Positions 37,704-49,181 are shown, counted from the stretch's first letter. The stretch is 64,000 nt of DNA from Alkalihalobacillus sp. YIM B00296 (GCF_020179385.1 NZ_JAIBLJ010000001.1:419956-483955); one strand, 5' to 3'. The notes: generated from the letters alone by a model not told the origin. Made by a program: numbers and translations.

Positions 37704-39170
37704 TTATACCCAACGAGTGGTCATAACTTTTTTTCGAGTAAAGAATTCTACCCCATCTTTACCATTAGCATGCAAATCTCCATAGAAAGAGTTTTTCCAT
37801 CCAGAGAACGGGAAGAATGCCATTGGGGCAGGAACTCCGATATTCACACCCAGCATACCAGCATCAATCGTTTCGCGGAATTGGCGGACGCTGCCTCCAT
37901 CACGAGTAAAGATACAAGCACCATTTGCAAATGGAGATTCATTCGTGACTTCTACAGCTTCATCTAAATTCTTAACACGTACAATAGAGAGAACAGGCGC
38001 AAAAATTTCATCTTGCCAGATCTTCATTTCTGTTGTTACATTATCAAAGATTGTTGGTCCGACAAAATAACCTTTTTCTTGGGAGGTCTTATCTTGACGA
38101 CCATCTCTTATAAGCTTGGCACCTTCTTGTTCGCCCTTTTCAATATAACCGAGCGTACGTTTTTTATGCTGCTCACGAATAACTGGTCCCAAGAAGACAT
38201 CATCATCAAGGCCGTTTCCGATTTTGACCTCATCTGCTTTCTTCTTAAGCTGCTCAATAAACTCATCAGCCACAGAGTCTTCAACGGCAACCACAGAGGC
38301 AGCCATGCAGCGTTCCCCGGCTGAACCAAATGCTGCATTAAGAATTTGAGTAGAAGCATTGTCCACGTTAGCATCGTTTAAAACGATCGAATGGTTTTTC
38401 GCTCCAGCAAGAGCTTGTACACGTTTTAGATTTTCTGTACCTCGTTTATATACATATTCCGCTACTGGTTGAGACCCAACGAAAGAAATAGCTGCAACTT
38501 TCTTATGATCCAGCAGACCATTCACGACATCATGCGCACCATGAACAATATTAAATACGCCTTTTGGCAGTCCAGCTTCTTCTAAAAGCTCAGCTAAGCG
38601 ATTGGCCAAGAGTGGTGTACGCTCAGACGGCTTCATGACGAAAGTATTTCCTGTGGCAATCGCCATTGGGAACATCCAGCAAGGAACCATCATCGGGAAG
38701 TTAAATGGCGTAATTCCTCCAATAACGCCGATTGGATAGCGGTGCATACCAGATTCAAGGCCTGTCGCAATCGATGGTAATTGGTCGCCCATCATAAGAG
38801 TCGGGGCACCTGTGGCAAACTCAACATTTTCAATCCCCCGCTGAACTTCACCTTTTGCTTCTTTTAAGTTTTTACCGTTTTCAATAGTAATCAATTCTGC
38901 TAGCTCATCCCAGTGTTCAACAAGAAGTTGCTGGTACTTGAATAAGATACGTGCGCGTTTAGGGACAGGGACCTCTTTCCAATCTTGAAAAGCTAACTTA
39001 GCAACGTTAACAGCATAATCTACATCTTCTTTTGAGGAAATTGGTACTCTAGCAATGACTTCTCCAGTGGCAGGGTTATAAACCTCTTCTGTTTGGTCAC
39101 TTTTCGCTTCAACCCATTCACCGCCAATATAGTTTTTTAGCGTTTTCACTTCACTTGTCACATTACTCAT
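37704..39170 (-). CDS. iolA: Methylmalonate-semialdehyde dehydrogenase (CoA-acylating)
   Basis: Oxidises malonate semialdehyde to acetyl-CoA at the end of the inositol pathway (and methylmalonate semialdehyde in valine breakdown). The 488-residue ALDH has [20 protein letters not shown] near 145, KPSERTP near 173 and [13 protein letters not shown] near 225. The catalytic cysteine is in [11 protein letters not shown] near 283. The FNFP and ERCMA sequences mark the MMSDH subfamily rather than general aldehyde dehydrogenases. ATG 39170 follows aaggagg. In B. subtilis iolA is first in the operon; here it is near the end. Confidence 0.95.
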   Translation of the reverse strand: MSNVTSEVKTLKNYIGGEWVEAKSDQTEEVYNPATGEVIARVPISSKEDVDYAVNVAKLAFQDWKEVPVPKRARILFKYQQLLVEHWDELAELITIENGKNLKEAKGEVQRGIENVEFATGAPTLMMGDQLPSIATGLESGMHRYPIGVIGGITPFNFPMMVPCWMFPMAIATGNTFVMKPSERTPLLANRLAELLEEAGLPKGVFNIVHGAHDVVNGLLDHKKVAAISFVGSQPVAEYVYKRGTENLKRVQALAGAKNHSIVLNDANVDNASTQILNAAFGSAGERCMAASVVAVEDSVADEFIEQLKKKADEVKIGNGLDDDVFLGPVIREQHKKRTLGYIEKGEQEGAKLIRDGRQDKTSQEKGYFVGPTIFDNVTTEMKIWQDEIFAPVLSIVRVKNLDEAVEVTNESPFANGACIFTRDGGSVRQFRETIDAGMLGVNIGVPAPMAFFPFSGWKNSFYGDLHANGKDGVEFFTRKKVMTTRWV

Positions 39171-39231
39171 TTAATTTTCCTCCTTAAAATAGTGATGTTA
39201 TTTATATGAGATAATTGCCATTACAGGAGAA

Positions 39232-40233
39232 TCAGGAAATCTCCTGTCTTTCGGCTTTGGCCATAAATACATCAATGTCATTAGTTGTCGGCATTGCGTC
39301 TGAACAGCTGTGCCTTGAAATGACAATAGCAGCTGAAGCACTACCGTATTCCATCGCTTTTGATAAGTCCCACTGTTTGAATAGACCATAAATAAAGGCG
39401 GATGCATACGAATCACCCGCACCAAAGGATTTCAGCACTTTTGTTTTAAAGGTACCGCTTGTATGTGAGTTTCCATCCTTCGTATAAGCGAAGGAACCTT
39501 TTGAACCGTGTTTAATAACTACGATTTCAGCGTTATGACTAAACCACTTTGAAGCGGTCTCTTCATCTGATTTCTTATCTTTTTCGAATTGTTCCATCAT
39601 GTTGAACTCATCTCGAGTACCAATAATGACATCACATTTTTCCGCAGCAAGGTTATAATACGTAGCTGTTTCCTTGTCGTTGTTCCATGTGTAGGGGCGG
39701 TAGTCTATGTCAAAAATAACGACTACCTCGTGTTTTCTAGCATATTCCAGCGCTAAGAATACAGCTTCTCTCGATGGACTTGCTGCAAGTGCCGTACCAG
39801 AGATATGCAAGGCCTTTGCATTTTTTACATAATCCTCTGAAACATCATCTGTACTTAGTTTTAGATCTGCCACGTTATCCCGATACATTAAAATACTGCA
39901 GTCCTCTGGGCTCTTAATTTCAGTGAAAGCTAAGCCTGTAACAGCCCCTGTATGATCGACAGCTATGTTTGTTGTATCAATATTGTCCCCTTTTAAATAA
40001 TCCACAATGAAGCGGCCCATTTGGTCATCGGAGACCTTACCTATAAACCCTGGTTTAAGACCGAGCCTCGCGGCACCAATGGTAATGTTTGCCGGGGAAC
40101 CTCCTACATACTTTGTGAAAGATTTTGTTTCTTCCATTGGACGATTAAACTGATCTGCATTTAAATCAATGCAAAGCCTTCCAATTCCAACAAGATCTAA
40201 AGGTCGATCTTCTTTGAAATCCAAGTTATACAC
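39232..40233 (-). CDS. iolC: 5-dehydro-2-deoxygluconokinase
   Basis: Phosphorylates 2-deoxy-5-keto-gluconate in the inositol pathway. The 333-residue PfkB-family kinase has the GG signature VGGSPANITIGAARLGLKPG near residue 43. The catalytic loop is FGAGDSYASAFIYGLF near 273, with the D as general base. GTG 40233 follows ggagggg. It is followed closely by iolA, 60 bases away. A near-consensus cre site lies 48 bases before its start, so it may have extra carbon control. Confidence 0.93.
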   Translation of the reverse strand: MYNLDFKEDRPLDLVGIGRLCIDLNADQFNRPMEETKSFTKYVGGSPANITIGAARLGLKPGFIGKVSDDQMGRFIVDYLKGDNIDTTNIAVDHTGAVTGLAFTEIKSPEDCSILMYRDNVADLKLSTDDVSEDYVKNAKALHISGTALAASPSREAVFLALEYARKHEVVVIFDIDYRPYTWNNDKETATYYNLAAEKCDVIIGTRDEFNMMEQFEKDKKSDEETASKWFSHNAEIVVIKHGSKGSFAYTKDGNSHTSGTFKTKVLKSFGAGDSYASAFIYGLFKQWDLSKAMEYGSASAAIVISRHSCSDAMPTTNDIDVFMAKAERQEIS

Positions 40234-40280
40234 GTGATCCCCTCCATTAATTCTTAACTTTTAAGAATAGTAGACTCTTT

Positions 40281-40294
40281 TGAAAGCGTTTAAA
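40281..40294. promoter_or_regulatory. Candidate cre site before iolC
   Basis: TGAAAGCGTTTAAA differs from the CcpA consensus TGWAANCGNTNWCA at one position. Within an operon it could act as a transcriptional roadblock. Confidence 0.55.
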
Positions 40295-40427
40295 TGATTT
40301 AACCTTACAATATAATACTCTGAGCATAATTGCAACAGAAAGTTACAAAATATAATCAAAGATTAACCTAAAATTACTCATGACTTATCCGAACAGCTAT
40401 TGCTCAGGCTTTTTTCTCTAAACTTGC

Positions 40428-40589
40428 TCATAACAGAAAATATGCAGCCGCCATTCCAATAGATCCGAAAATCAAAGTAAAGGGCAATTTGGTGACTGTA
40501 ATGGCATACGGGTTTTGCTGGGTATTTATGGATGTTATTGTGACCACAACACCATAAGTTCCTGAACTTGCTATAGCCAGGGCAAGTAT
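40428..40589 (-). pseudogene. C-terminal fragment of a membrane transporter-like gene
   Basis: A 53-codon frame ending at 40428 reads LALAIASSGTYGVVVTITSI, a polar turn, then TLIFGSIGMAAAYFLL and a stop: two helices of a polytopic membrane protein with no start. It sits in the 400-base gap between iolJ and iolC, where the rest of the operon has tight spacing. The family is not recognised. Probably a relic of a transporter once in the operon. Confidence 0.45.
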
Positions 40590-40632
40590 TTATGTTCGTT
40601 TGAAAAAAGCGACCTATGATAGGCCCTCCTCT

Positions 40633-41511
40633 TTATGCTTTCTTACTGCTCATAAACTCTCTCATCTTGCTTTTAGCCATTTCTTTCATCGCCTCTTTAG
40701 CCGGCGTATGAATAATTCTAGGTTCATAGACTTTCGCATCAGCATTCAGAACTTTTCTCACAGCATTTGTCCATGCTTGAATACACTCTGTGTTGACATT
40801 TATCTTAGCGTGTCCAAGATTGATCGCTTTTTGTAATTGATAAATGGGAATACCAGATCCTCCGTGGAGCACAAGCGGCACTTGGGTTATTTCAGAGATC
40901 TGTTTCATCTCTTCAAAGCCTAACTTCGGCTCCCCCTGGTAAGGGCCGTGCACAGATCCGAGGGCTGCCGCCAATGCATCCACATTGGTTTCCTCAACCA
41001 GCTTCAAGCATTCATCAGGATCGGCATATTTCACACCGCCGACCACACCATCTTCCGTTCCGCCGACTGACCCAACCTCAGCCTCTACTGAAACCCCTTT
41101 AGAATGGGCATAATCCACTACTTCTTTTGTCATTTGTATGTTTTCCTCAATGGGATACTGTGATCCGTCGATCATAACGGAAGTGAAACCGGCATCCACA
41201 GCTGCTTTACATCGCTCCACGCTCTTCCCATGATCGAGATGCAAGGCGACCGGTACGGAAATAGACATCTCTTTTACAAGGCTTTCCACCATAGAGACTA
41301 CCGTCTGAAACCCGCCGAGATAATCGATTAATCGATCAGATGCTCCCAATATTAATGGAGATTCCTCTCCCTCCCCTGCAGCTAGAAAAGCTTGTATGGA
41401 TTCCAGATGATTAATATTAAATTGCCCAACAGCATAATTTTCCCGTTTTGCTTTTAACAGCATGTCCTTCATAGATACCAGGGTCCTCAGCACGTTTTCC
41501 TTCGTATTCAT
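40633..41511 (-). CDS. iolJ: 6-phospho-5-dehydro-2-deoxy-D-gluconate aldolase
   Basis: Cleaves the phosphorylated deoxy-keto-gluconate into dihydroxyacetone phosphate and malonate semialdehyde. The 292-residue class II zinc aldolase has [20 protein letters not shown] near residue 80 and the [14 protein letters not shown] loop near 135. The zinc-ligand motifs are [13 protein letters not shown] near 178 and LHGGSGIP near 210. Ordinary FbaA has the same fold; context decides for IolJ. I start at ATG 41511, behind aagagg; a TTG three codons earlier is less likely. Confidence 0.9.
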   Translation of the reverse strand: MNTKENVLRTLVSMKDMLLKAKRENYAVGQFNINHLESIQAFLAAGEGEESPLILGASDRLIDYLGGFQTVVSMVESLVKEMSISVPVALHLDHGKSVERCKAAVDAGFTSVMIDGSQYPIEENIQMTKEVVDYAHSKGVSVEAEVGSVGGTEDGVVGGVKYADPDECLKLVEETNVDALAAALGSVHGPYQGEPKLGFEEMKQISEITQVPLVLHGGSGIPIYQLQKAINLGHAKINVNTECIQAWTNAVRKVLNADAKVYEPRIIHTPAKEAMKEMAKSKMREFMSSKKA

Positions 41512-41529
41512 AGGTATCAATCCTCTTAT

Positions 41530-42372
41530 TTATATTGGTTGAGTATTGTAGTGCTTGGATACTACATCAAGTGTTGTATCTTTAGCCTTTTTAATAACTT
41601 CTTCTGCATCCATTTGGTAATATTCAGGTCTGAACAACTCTACGGATACGACTCCATCTTCATAACCAATCTCTTTCAAGGTTGATAAAAGGCCATCTAA
41701 ATCAATCGCACCCTCTCCTGGCCAGACTCGGTCTTCGTCTCTTAATAAACCAATTGAAAAATCTTCTGTATCATCAATATGGAGAATGAAAATTTTCTTT
41801 CCATCCGCTTCTTTTAAAGCTTCATAGCTTGAGCCCATGGCATGAAAGTGGAAGCAGTCAAAGACTAATCCTACATTTTCACGATCCACCTTTTGCACAA
41901 TATCGTAAGCCTGCTCAAATGTATTAATCGTGCACTCTGGGTGGCCGACAAACTCTAGAGCAACCTTGATGCCATAAGGTTCTGCAATGTTTGAGAATTC
42001 TCTCAGCATTTTTACGGCACTTTCTTCAATGTCCTTCAGCAAAATTCTCTCTTCTGTTACAAGAGGAACTGCGACGACATATTGAACTCCTAGTTCACTG
42101 CCTGTTTCGACCAATTGTTTGAATTCATTTAAAACGTCTTCTTCATTTTCACGATTATTAAAAAAGACCAAAGCATTTAAGGCTAACGGCTTAATATGAT
42201 GGTCCTGAAAGAAAGTTTTTAATTCATCCAAGGGATGGGACTCCAGATATTCAGGAAGTTTATCCATCGTACGTATTTCGATATAATCGTATCCGTGCTT
42301 GTCGCAATAATTTAAGTCTTTCTCAAGGTTTGAGTTTTCAAGCGTTGTCGCCTGATTAAAACATAATTTCAT
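41530..42372 (-). CDS. iolI: Inosose isomerase
   Basis: Interconverts 2-keto-myo-inositol and 1-keto-D-chiro-inositol, letting the pathway also use other inositols. The 280-residue TIM barrel begins MKLCFNQATTLENSNLEKDL and continues with IKPLALNALVFFNNRENEED near 75. Metal-site motifs are ALEFVGHPECT near 143, LVFDCFHFHAMGSS near 172, HIDDTED near 200 and SVELFRPEYY near 245. This follows B. subtilis IolI throughout. ATG 42372 follows aaggagg. iolJ starts 19 bases downstream. Confidence 0.95.
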   Translation of the reverse strand: MKLCFNQATTLENSNLEKDLNYCDKHGYDYIEIRTMDKLPEYLESHPLDELKTFFQDHHIKPLALNALVFFNNRENEEDVLNEFKQLVETGSELGVQYVVAVPLVTEERILLKDIEESAVKMLREFSNIAEPYGIKVALEFVGHPECTINTFEQAYDIVQKVDRENVGLVFDCFHFHAMGSSYEALKEADGKKIFILHIDDTEDFSIGLLRDEDRVWPGEGAIDLDGLLSTLKEIGYEDGVVSVELFRPEYYQMDAEEVIKKAKDTTLDVVSKHYNTQPI

Positions 42373-42449
42373 CCTCTATTCCTCCTTAATCGTTAGAAGA
42401 GCTGCGTAACATAGGGGTACCTATGTTACGCGCTCGCTCATGATGATGA

Positions 42450-42640
42450 CTAGATATTCAATTCTTCACGTAATTTTCTCATCATAAAACGGGATGATTC
42501 AAAACGCTTATCTAACCAGGCAAACACAAAGTTGGTAGCGATTCCATCAAAGTTCATATCTCTTAATCTCGCGAAGATCGTTTCAAAATCTACTTCTCCT
42601 TCACCAATGTTCGCGAGGTGACAGCTCGATTTACTTATAT
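42450..42640 (-). pseudogene. iolH: C-terminal remnant of an iolH-like gene
   Basis: The frame ending at 42450 reads [20 protein letters not shown], then [20 protein letters not shown] and a C-terminal KLREELNI. This is the end of an IolH-type TIM barrel, clearly related to the intact paralogue just upstream ([20 protein letters not shown]) but diverged. No start remains; about 230 residues are missing. It shows the operon once had two iolH-like genes in tandem. Confidence 0.75.
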
Positions 42641-42666
42641 CCTAGTTCGACTGCCTTATCCACGTA

Positions 42667-43530
42667 TTAAATATTTAATCCCTCTTTAATGGATTTCAGC
42701 GTTACTTCATTGGACCATTCTGGTTTATCAGGATATGAGAATACTGAATTTGTTACAATTCCGTCAAATTCCATTTCTCTTAATTTCCGATAGAGTGCTT
42801 CAAAGTTTATTTCCCCTTCACCAGGGTTCAAATGCTGGTGAACCGTTACATTTGCATTAGGAGGATTCACAATATATCGTAATCCAAATGCTGCTTTATG
42901 ATTAAGCGTATCCGCAATTAGAACATGATCAAGTAAATCTCCCGCTTCCTCCAAGTGTTGTTCTACATCACCAACACCATCATCATAAAAGAAAGCATGT
43001 GGAACAGAATATACCAACTTAATCCACTCTTTATCTAGTGCACGAATCATTTTAATGGCTTCTGTATTCAACTCAATAAAATCATGAGGATGAGATTGTA
43101 AATTAAGTTTAATCCCCTCTTCTTCAAAAAGTGGCATGAGCTCATCCATTGATTTCACAAAAGCTGCTTCACTTTCAACTGGACGGCTTTTGTCGCCGGA
43201 AAATTCGCTGTTCATTAAATCTACTCCTAATTCAGAAGTGATTTCAATACAACGCTTCCAATTTCTCACTGCAGCTTGACGTTCTTCTTCAATGGGTGAC
43301 GACCATTGTTGAACAGGAAGTACAGAAGAGATTTTGACACCAGCATCTGAACAATATCTTTTTAAATCTTTGATCAGCTGCTTATCAACCTTTGGATATT
43401 CATAAAACCAAATAAAATCTTTACGCGGCGATAACTCTACATATTCATACCCTAATCTAGCAATTGTATCGATCGTATCTTTTAAATTTGTATTATCACG
43501 ATAATGTGACGGATCATATGCTAAACGCAA
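42667..43530 (-). CDS. iolH: IolH-like sugar phosphate isomerase/epimerase
   Basis: A 287-residue TIM barrel of the IolH type: [18 protein letters not shown] at the start, [20 protein letters not shown] near residue 25, [15 protein letters not shown] near 70, LMNSEFSGD near 108 and [20 protein letters not shown] near 225. IolH's exact reaction in inositol catabolism is not settled; an aldolase or isomerase role on inositol intermediates has been suggested. I start at TTG 43530, nine bases after aaaggag; the ATG at 43539 directly abuts that site, and an open frame continues upstream to 43590. Between iolG and the iolH remnant. Confidence 0.8.
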   Translation of the reverse strand: MRLAYDPSHYRDNTNLKDTIDTIARLGYEYVELSPRKDFIWFYEYPKVDKQLIKDLKRYCSDAGVKISSVLPVQQWSSPIEEERQAAVRNWKRCIEITSELGVDLMNSEFSGDKSRPVESEAAFVKSMDELMPLFEEEGIKLNLQSHPHDFIELNTEAIKMIRALDKEWIKLVYSVPHAFFYDDGVGDVEQHLEEAGDLLDHVLIADTLNHKAAFGLRYIVNPPNANVTVHQHLNPGEGEINFEALYRKLREMEFDGIVTNSVFSYPDKPEWSNEVTLKSIKEGLNI

Positions 43531-43639
43531 TGTAAACATCTCCTTTTTTAGCTGTTTGGTTTTAACCGTTATCTGCTGCATATCCAGCAAGTTTTCTGAT
43601 GTAAATTTTGGAAAGTTTATTAAAGTTGGATCCTCATAC

Positions 43640-43670
43640 CATTTTTGGTATTGGTATGTCTGTATACATG
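43640..43670. promoter_or_regulatory. Palindromes between iolG and iolH
   Basis: ataccatttttggtat (43637-43652) and the perfect 8-base palindrome tgtataca (43661-43668) lie in a 200-base gap of an otherwise tight operon. The second resembles operator half-sites of GntR-family regulators; no regulator is assigned. Confidence 0.3.
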
Positions 43671-43736
43671 GTGGATCTAGTGCTCGTTCCTTTATAAATC
43701 CCTCCTCATTTAGAATAAAAATGTATTTGTAAAAAT

Positions 43737-44783
<1,047 letters not shown>

Positions 44784-44789
44784 CTAAGT

Positions 44790-46202
44790 TTATAAAGCTT
44801 TTGTTTTTATATTTTCTTCTTGATTTTCTCGTTTCTTGAAATATGATTCTATTTCTTCTAATGTTTTGCCTTTCGTTTCAGGCAAGAACTTGATAACAAA
44901 CGCGATTGCTAATACTCCAAGAGCTGCAAATATAAAGAATGTGGAAGACAACCCGATCCCAGCAAGCAGAATAGGGAAGACAAAGCTGACCCCGAAGTTA
45001 ACCATCCATAGACAGAATACAGAGACACCCATTCCCAATCCACGGAGTCGCAGTGGGAAAATCTCTGCAAGCATCAGCCAGGTAACAGGAGAAATCGCCC
45101 CTTGCTGGAAACCTAAGAACATAACAGTTAAAGAAATAACGACGTATGGCAAAGCGGTTGTCCCTTCCAGGACTAAAGACGAAATACCAATCAAGAGTAA
45201 TGCTGTTAATGTTCCGAATTGGCCGACGAGGAGCATCGGCTTGCGCCCGACCTTTCCTAACAGCCAAATCCCCACAAATGTAGCAAGAACGGATATAACC
45301 CCATTAGAAATATTTGCTGTTAATGCCGCATTCGTACTAAAACCGGCATCTCTTAAAATCTCTGTTCCATAGTACATAATGGAGTTAACCCCTGTAATTT
45401 GCTGAACAATCGCAATCCCTATACCTAAGAACAAGATATGTCGAACCCATGGAACGGTTAGATCCTTGTATGTTGCCTTATCTAACTTTTCTTCCAAAAT
45501 AACTGTTGCATCAATTTGGTTATATTCACCACGTATGTTCGAATTTTCGCGGATTTTGTGCAACACGCCCATGGCTTGATCTTTTTTCTCATTTTTCATC
45601 AGCCATCGTGGACTTTCCGGAAGTGGAAGCATACCGAAGAATAAAACTACAGCAGGAACAGCTGCAATTAATAGCATAATTCTCCAGACGCTGTCGTTCC
45701 CTTCCATTGTGTTTCCTAAAATCGCATTGATGGTAAAGGCTAGCAACTGCCCCGTCACAATCATCAATTCATTTTGTGTTACCATGCGCCCCCGGCTTTC
45801 GGATGGAGCCATTTCCGCTAAGTAGGTCGGCACAGTCACGGATGCTCCCCCAACTGCAAGTCCGAGCAAGAATCTAAAGATGATCATCAATGTTACACTA
45901 GGCGTAAAAGAAACCCCTAACGTGGCAAAAAAGAAAAGTACTGCTAGGAATATAATTGTTTTCTTCCGACCGATCCCGTCAGAGAATCTGCCTCCAACAA
46001 TCGCTCCGATAGCGGCTCCGAATAAGAGGGAGCTCGTAACTAACCCCTCAAGAAAGGGGGTTAAATTAAGCTGACTTTCTTTAGACATATATGGGAGTGC
46101 CCCATTAATGACGCCTGTATCATAACCAAACAAAAGCCCGCCAAATGTCGAACAAACAATGATGATAAATAAAAACTTACGTGGGGTCAGATTTTTTTTC
46201 AT
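44790..46202 (-). CDS. iolT: Myo-inositol transporter, sugar porter MFS family
   Basis: A 470-residue major facilitator with twelve hydrophobic helices. Sugar-porter signatures: GGLLFGYDTGVINGALPY (21-38), GRFSDGIGRKKTI near residue 67, LPESPRWLM near 188, QQITGVNSIMYYGTEIL near 262, and the C-terminal FLPETKGKTLEEIE. This matches IolT, the main inositol:proton symporter of Bacillus. ATG 46202 follows ctggagg. In B. subtilis iolT lies apart from the iol operon and the operon carries iolF instead; here the transporter sits inside. Confidence 0.92.
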   Translation of the reverse strand: MKKNLTPRKFLFIIIVCSTFGGLLFGYDTGVINGALPYMSKESQLNLTPFLEGLVTSSLLFGAAIGAIVGGRFSDGIGRKKTIIFLAVLFFFATLGVSFTPSVTLMIIFRFLLGLAVGGASVTVPTYLAEMAPSESRGRMVTQNELMIVTGQLLAFTINAILGNTMEGNDSVWRIMLLIAAVPAVVLFFGMLPLPESPRWLMKNEKKDQAMGVLHKIRENSNIRGEYNQIDATVILEEKLDKATYKDLTVPWVRHILFLGIGIAIVQQITGVNSIMYYGTEILRDAGFSTNAALTANISNGVISVLATFVGIWLLGKVGRKPMLLVGQFGTLTALLLIGISSLVLEGTTALPYVVISLTVMFLGFQQGAISPVTWLMLAEIFPLRLRGLGMGVSVFCLWMVNFGVSFVFPILLAGIGLSSTFFIFAALGVLAIAFVIKFLPETKGKTLEEIESYFKKRENQEENIKTKAL

Positions 46203-46252
46203 TACCTCGGCCTCCAGGTTATCACTTTTTTAATAATCAGAAAAATTAAAAA

Positions 46253-46266
46253 TGTAATCGCTTGCT
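46253..46266. promoter_or_regulatory. Weak cre-like site before iolT
   Basis: TGTAATCGCTTGCT matches the CcpA consensus at all but two positions. Low confidence. Confidence 0.35.
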
Positions 46267-46335
46267 AAAACCTTTATGAACATACAGGAGAATGGAGATC
46301 TCCACCCTCCCGACTTTAATTTTCACCCTTAAGTT

Positions 46336-48249
46336 CTAATACTGCTTCGCTTCCTCAAGCATTTTCATTCGATGCTCGTGTGCTTTTTGAACGCTTTCCT
46401 TTTCTGACACTTCCGCTACTCCAACATTCCACCAGCTTTGATAGCCGTCTGTCATAGTCTTTGGTAACACCTTCATGTCGATCAGTGTTGAGACGTTCTG
46501 TTTTTTCGCATCTTCCAAAGCTTCTTCTAACTCTTCCAGTGAATGCACTTTATAGGTTTTCGCACCATAACCTTCAGCCACTTTGGCATAGTCAATATTC
46601 ATAACCTCGTTCTCGTTTGTTCTAAATTCACAATAGTAACTGCCGCTGCCATGATCCATTTGCAAATTATTGATACAGCCATAACCAGAATTATCAAACA
46701 GTAGAACATTGATTTTTATATTATATTGAAGAGAAGTAATCAGTTCTGAATGAAGCATTAGAAAACTTCCATCTCCAACAATGGAATATACTTCTTTATC
46801 CGGGTTCGCAAGCTTCAAACCAAGTGTTCCGGAAATTTCGTATCCCATGCAGGAATAACCATATTCCAAGTGGTAAGTATTCGGTACAGTTGAATGCCAA
46901 AGTCTCTGCAAGTCTCCTGGGAGAGAACCCGCCGAACAAATAATCACACTGCTCGGATCAATCGTTTCATTTATCTTTAATAGGGCAGTTGTCTGCGGGA
47001 GTTCTGTCTTCAAAGCATCCGCATATTCATTCAGGACTTCTTGTGAAAAGTGGTTTTTAATCTCAGGGTCAAAGTCTTGTCTGCTGTAAACCACTTCACT
47101 CAAACGATCCCGTTCTTTTAACCATTCAGATTTCAGCTCTTGTATTTCTGAGCCAAATTCCGATTCATATCCATCTAGCAGCGGCTTTAATTGCTCTAAA
47201 GTAAGTTTCGCATCGGCCACTACTTGGAATCCATCCATTTTATAGGACTGCATTCGATTGACATTTATATTGAGAAAACGAGTATTCTCGTAGTCAAAAG
47301 CGGTTTTTGAAGAAGTTGCAAAGTCCGTGTACCTTGTTCCTACCCCAATAATGAGATCCGATTGCTTAGCTGCTTTATTAGCAGCGAGGGTCCCTGTAAT
47401 ACCCAGACCGCCTAGATTATTTTTGAAGTCTGATTCTACTGTAGACTTTCCTGCCTGTGTTTCTACCAACGGAATATTGTACTTTTCAGATAGCTCCATT
47501 AGAATTTCACGGGCTTGAGAATATTTGGCGCCTCCGCCTACTAGAATGACAGGCTTTTTACTATTACGGATTAACTCTTCCGCGCCTTTCAGCTCACGTT
47601 CTCGTGGCATCGGGCGGTCCATATAATGAACTCGCTTCTTGAAGAAGTCTGCATCGAAATCATACGCTTCCCCTTCAACGTCCTGAGAAATTGAGATTGT
47701 CGCTGGTCCTGCCTTTGCAGGGTCTGTCATAACTTCAAAAGCCCGAATCAAGCTGCTCATCAACTGTTCTGGTCGTGTCACACGGTCCCAATACCTTGAA
47801 ACAGGCTTCAAGGCATCATTGGTCGTTGTTGATATACTGTTTTCTTGTTCAAACTGTTGAAGAACAGGGTCTGGCTGCCTTGTAGCGAATGTATCCCCTG
47901 GCAAGAACAAAACCGGAATGTTATTCGCAAGCGCTGTTGCTGCTGCTGTGACAGTATTAGCAGAACCAGGACCTACGGAGGTTGTTATAGCGTAAATTTT
48001 TTGTCTGAGTTTTTCTTTGCTGTAAGCAATGGCGGCAAGCGACATCCCTTGCTCATTCTTTCCTTGGATAACCTTTAAATTTCCAGCGTCTTGTTCAAGA
48101 GCTTGGCCTATACCGAGAACGTTTCCATGACCAAATATATTAAAAATACCTTCTACAAAAGGAAACTCTTCTCCATCCACATGAATGTATTGATTATTTA
48201 TAAATTTAATTAGTGCTTGAGAGGTTGTTAAACGAATCGTTTCTTTCAT
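46336..48249 (-). CDS. iolD: 3D-(3,5/4)-trihydroxycyclohexane-1,2-dione hydrolase
   Basis: A thiamine-diphosphate enzyme that opens the inositol ring, giving 5-deoxy-glucuronate. In 637 residues it has the acetolactate-synthase-like fold: GHGNVLGIGQALEQD near residue 40 (with QGKNEQGMS soon after), STSVGPGSANTVTAA near 85, LVGGGAKYSQA near 240 and the ThDP site SIVGDGSFLMLHSELIT near 487 followed by NNLQMDHGSGSYYCEF. All agree with IolD. I start at ATG 48249, behind aaaggtgg; the open frame reaches 48282. First half of the pathway with iolB directly upstream. Confidence 0.95.
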   Translation of the reverse strand: MKETIRLTTSQALIKFINNQYIHVDGEEFPFVEGIFNIFGHGNVLGIGQALEQDAGNLKVIQGKNEQGMSLAAIAYSKEKLRQKIYAITTSVGPGSANTVTAAATALANNIPVLFLPGDTFATRQPDPVLQQFEQENSISTTTNDALKPVSRYWDRVTRPEQLMSSLIRAFEVMTDPAKAGPATISISQDVEGEAYDFDADFFKKRVHYMDRPMPRERELKGAEELIRNSKKPVILVGGGAKYSQAREILMELSEKYNIPLVETQAGKSTVESDFKNNLGGLGITGTLAANKAAKQSDLIIGVGTRYTDFATSSKTAFDYENTRFLNINVNRMQSYKMDGFQVVADAKLTLEQLKPLLDGYESEFGSEIQELKSEWLKERDRLSEVVYSRQDFDPEIKNHFSQEVLNEYADALKTELPQTTALLKINETIDPSSVIICSAGSLPGDLQRLWHSTVPNTYHLEYGYSCMGYEISGTLGLKLANPDKEVYSIVGDGSFLMLHSELITSLQYNIKINVLLFDNSGYGCINNLQMDHGSGSYYCEFRTNENEVMNIDYAKVAEGYGAKTYKVHSLEELEEALEDAKKQNVSTLIDMKVLPKTMTDGYQSWWNVGVAEVSEKESVQKAHEHRMKMLEEAKQY

Positions 48250-48294
48250 ATGCGGTCCACCTTTACATTCTTTAGGTTTCATATTTTTATAGAT

Positions 48295-49113
48295 TTAATC
48301 ACGACTTACAATCCATTCGTGGTCTTCATCATTATTGAACTTCCACTTGCGGACAGGTCCAGCCATTACATTCAAGTAATAGGACGTATAGCCATCAGGT
48401 ACCCCAACTGGATGATAACCTCTTGGAACAATGACAACATCTCCATTTTCTGCTGTCATCGTTTCATCTAATGAGCGATCATCCGTATACACACGCTGAA
48501 ACACAAATCCTTGTTGAGGATCCATTTCATGATAGTAGGTTTCCTCTAAAAAGGATTCTTTAGGTAAATTATCTTGGTCATGCTTATGCGGTGGATAGGA
48601 TGACCAGTTTCCGCTCTCTGTATAAACCTCAACAACAAGGAGACTGTTGGCTGAAGGATCAGAGTCCGGAAGAATATTGTGAACTTTTCTTTTATTGTTG
48701 TATTTCCCTCTATGCTCTACATCAATAGAGTCAGCTTTAATCAACTTAGTGGGAAGCTGTTCTTCGGAAGGGGAATAGCATAAAGCGATACGAGCATCAG
48801 TAACCGCTTTCACTTCAAAGGTGCGATCGTTTGACACATACACACTATCCGTAGGTTTCTGTTCAAACACGCTGTCACGGGTACCGAGATTTCCAAATGT
48901 TTCTTCCCCTTCTTTGATATCAACCTTGCCGGTTAAAGCAACAATACAACACTCCAAATCATTCAATTGTTCACCATAGAATGACCCCTTTTCCAAGTCC
49001 ACTACTTTAAACCCTACATATTCTAAATTGGATTGCTCTCCTGTAATGTCATGGACTATGGTTACACCTTCAGATTTCTCCACATGTTGGGGCTTTCTAA
49101 GCAAATGGCTCAT
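48295..49113 (-). CDS. iolB: 5-deoxy-glucuronate isomerase
   Basis: Isomerises 5-deoxy-glucuronate to 2-deoxy-5-keto-gluconate. The 272-residue protein has the double cupin order of IolB: GEQLNDLECCIVALTGKVDI near residue 46, the metal-binding WSSYPPHKHDQDNLP near residue 172, and VIVPRGYHPVGVPDGYTSYY near 230. ATG 49113 is six bases after ggaggg (an ATG two codons earlier overlaps it). It is the first gene after the main promoter of the locus, 45 bases before iolD. Confidence 0.93.
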   Translation of the reverse strand: MSHLLRKPQHVEKSEGVTIVHDITGEQSNLEYVGFKVVDLEKGSFYGEQLNDLECCIVALTGKVDIKEGEETFGNLGTRDSVFEQKPTDSVYVSNDRTFEVKAVTDARIALCYSPSEEQLPTKLIKADSIDVEHRGKYNNKRKVHNILPDSDPSANSLLVVEVYTESGNWSSYPPHKHDQDNLPKESFLEETYYHEMDPQQGFVFQRVYTDDRSLDETMTAENGDVVIVPRGYHPVGVPDGYTSYYLNVMAGPVRKWKFNNDEDHEWIVSRD

Positions 49114-49181
49114 TTTCATCCCTCCATTAATTTATTATTATTAACAAACGCTTATAAAAACAATTATCCAACAGTTAACCT

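Noticed and set aside
44836..45372. 178-residue frame antisense to iolT
   Set aside because: Mirror frame of hydrophobic codons; no start signal.
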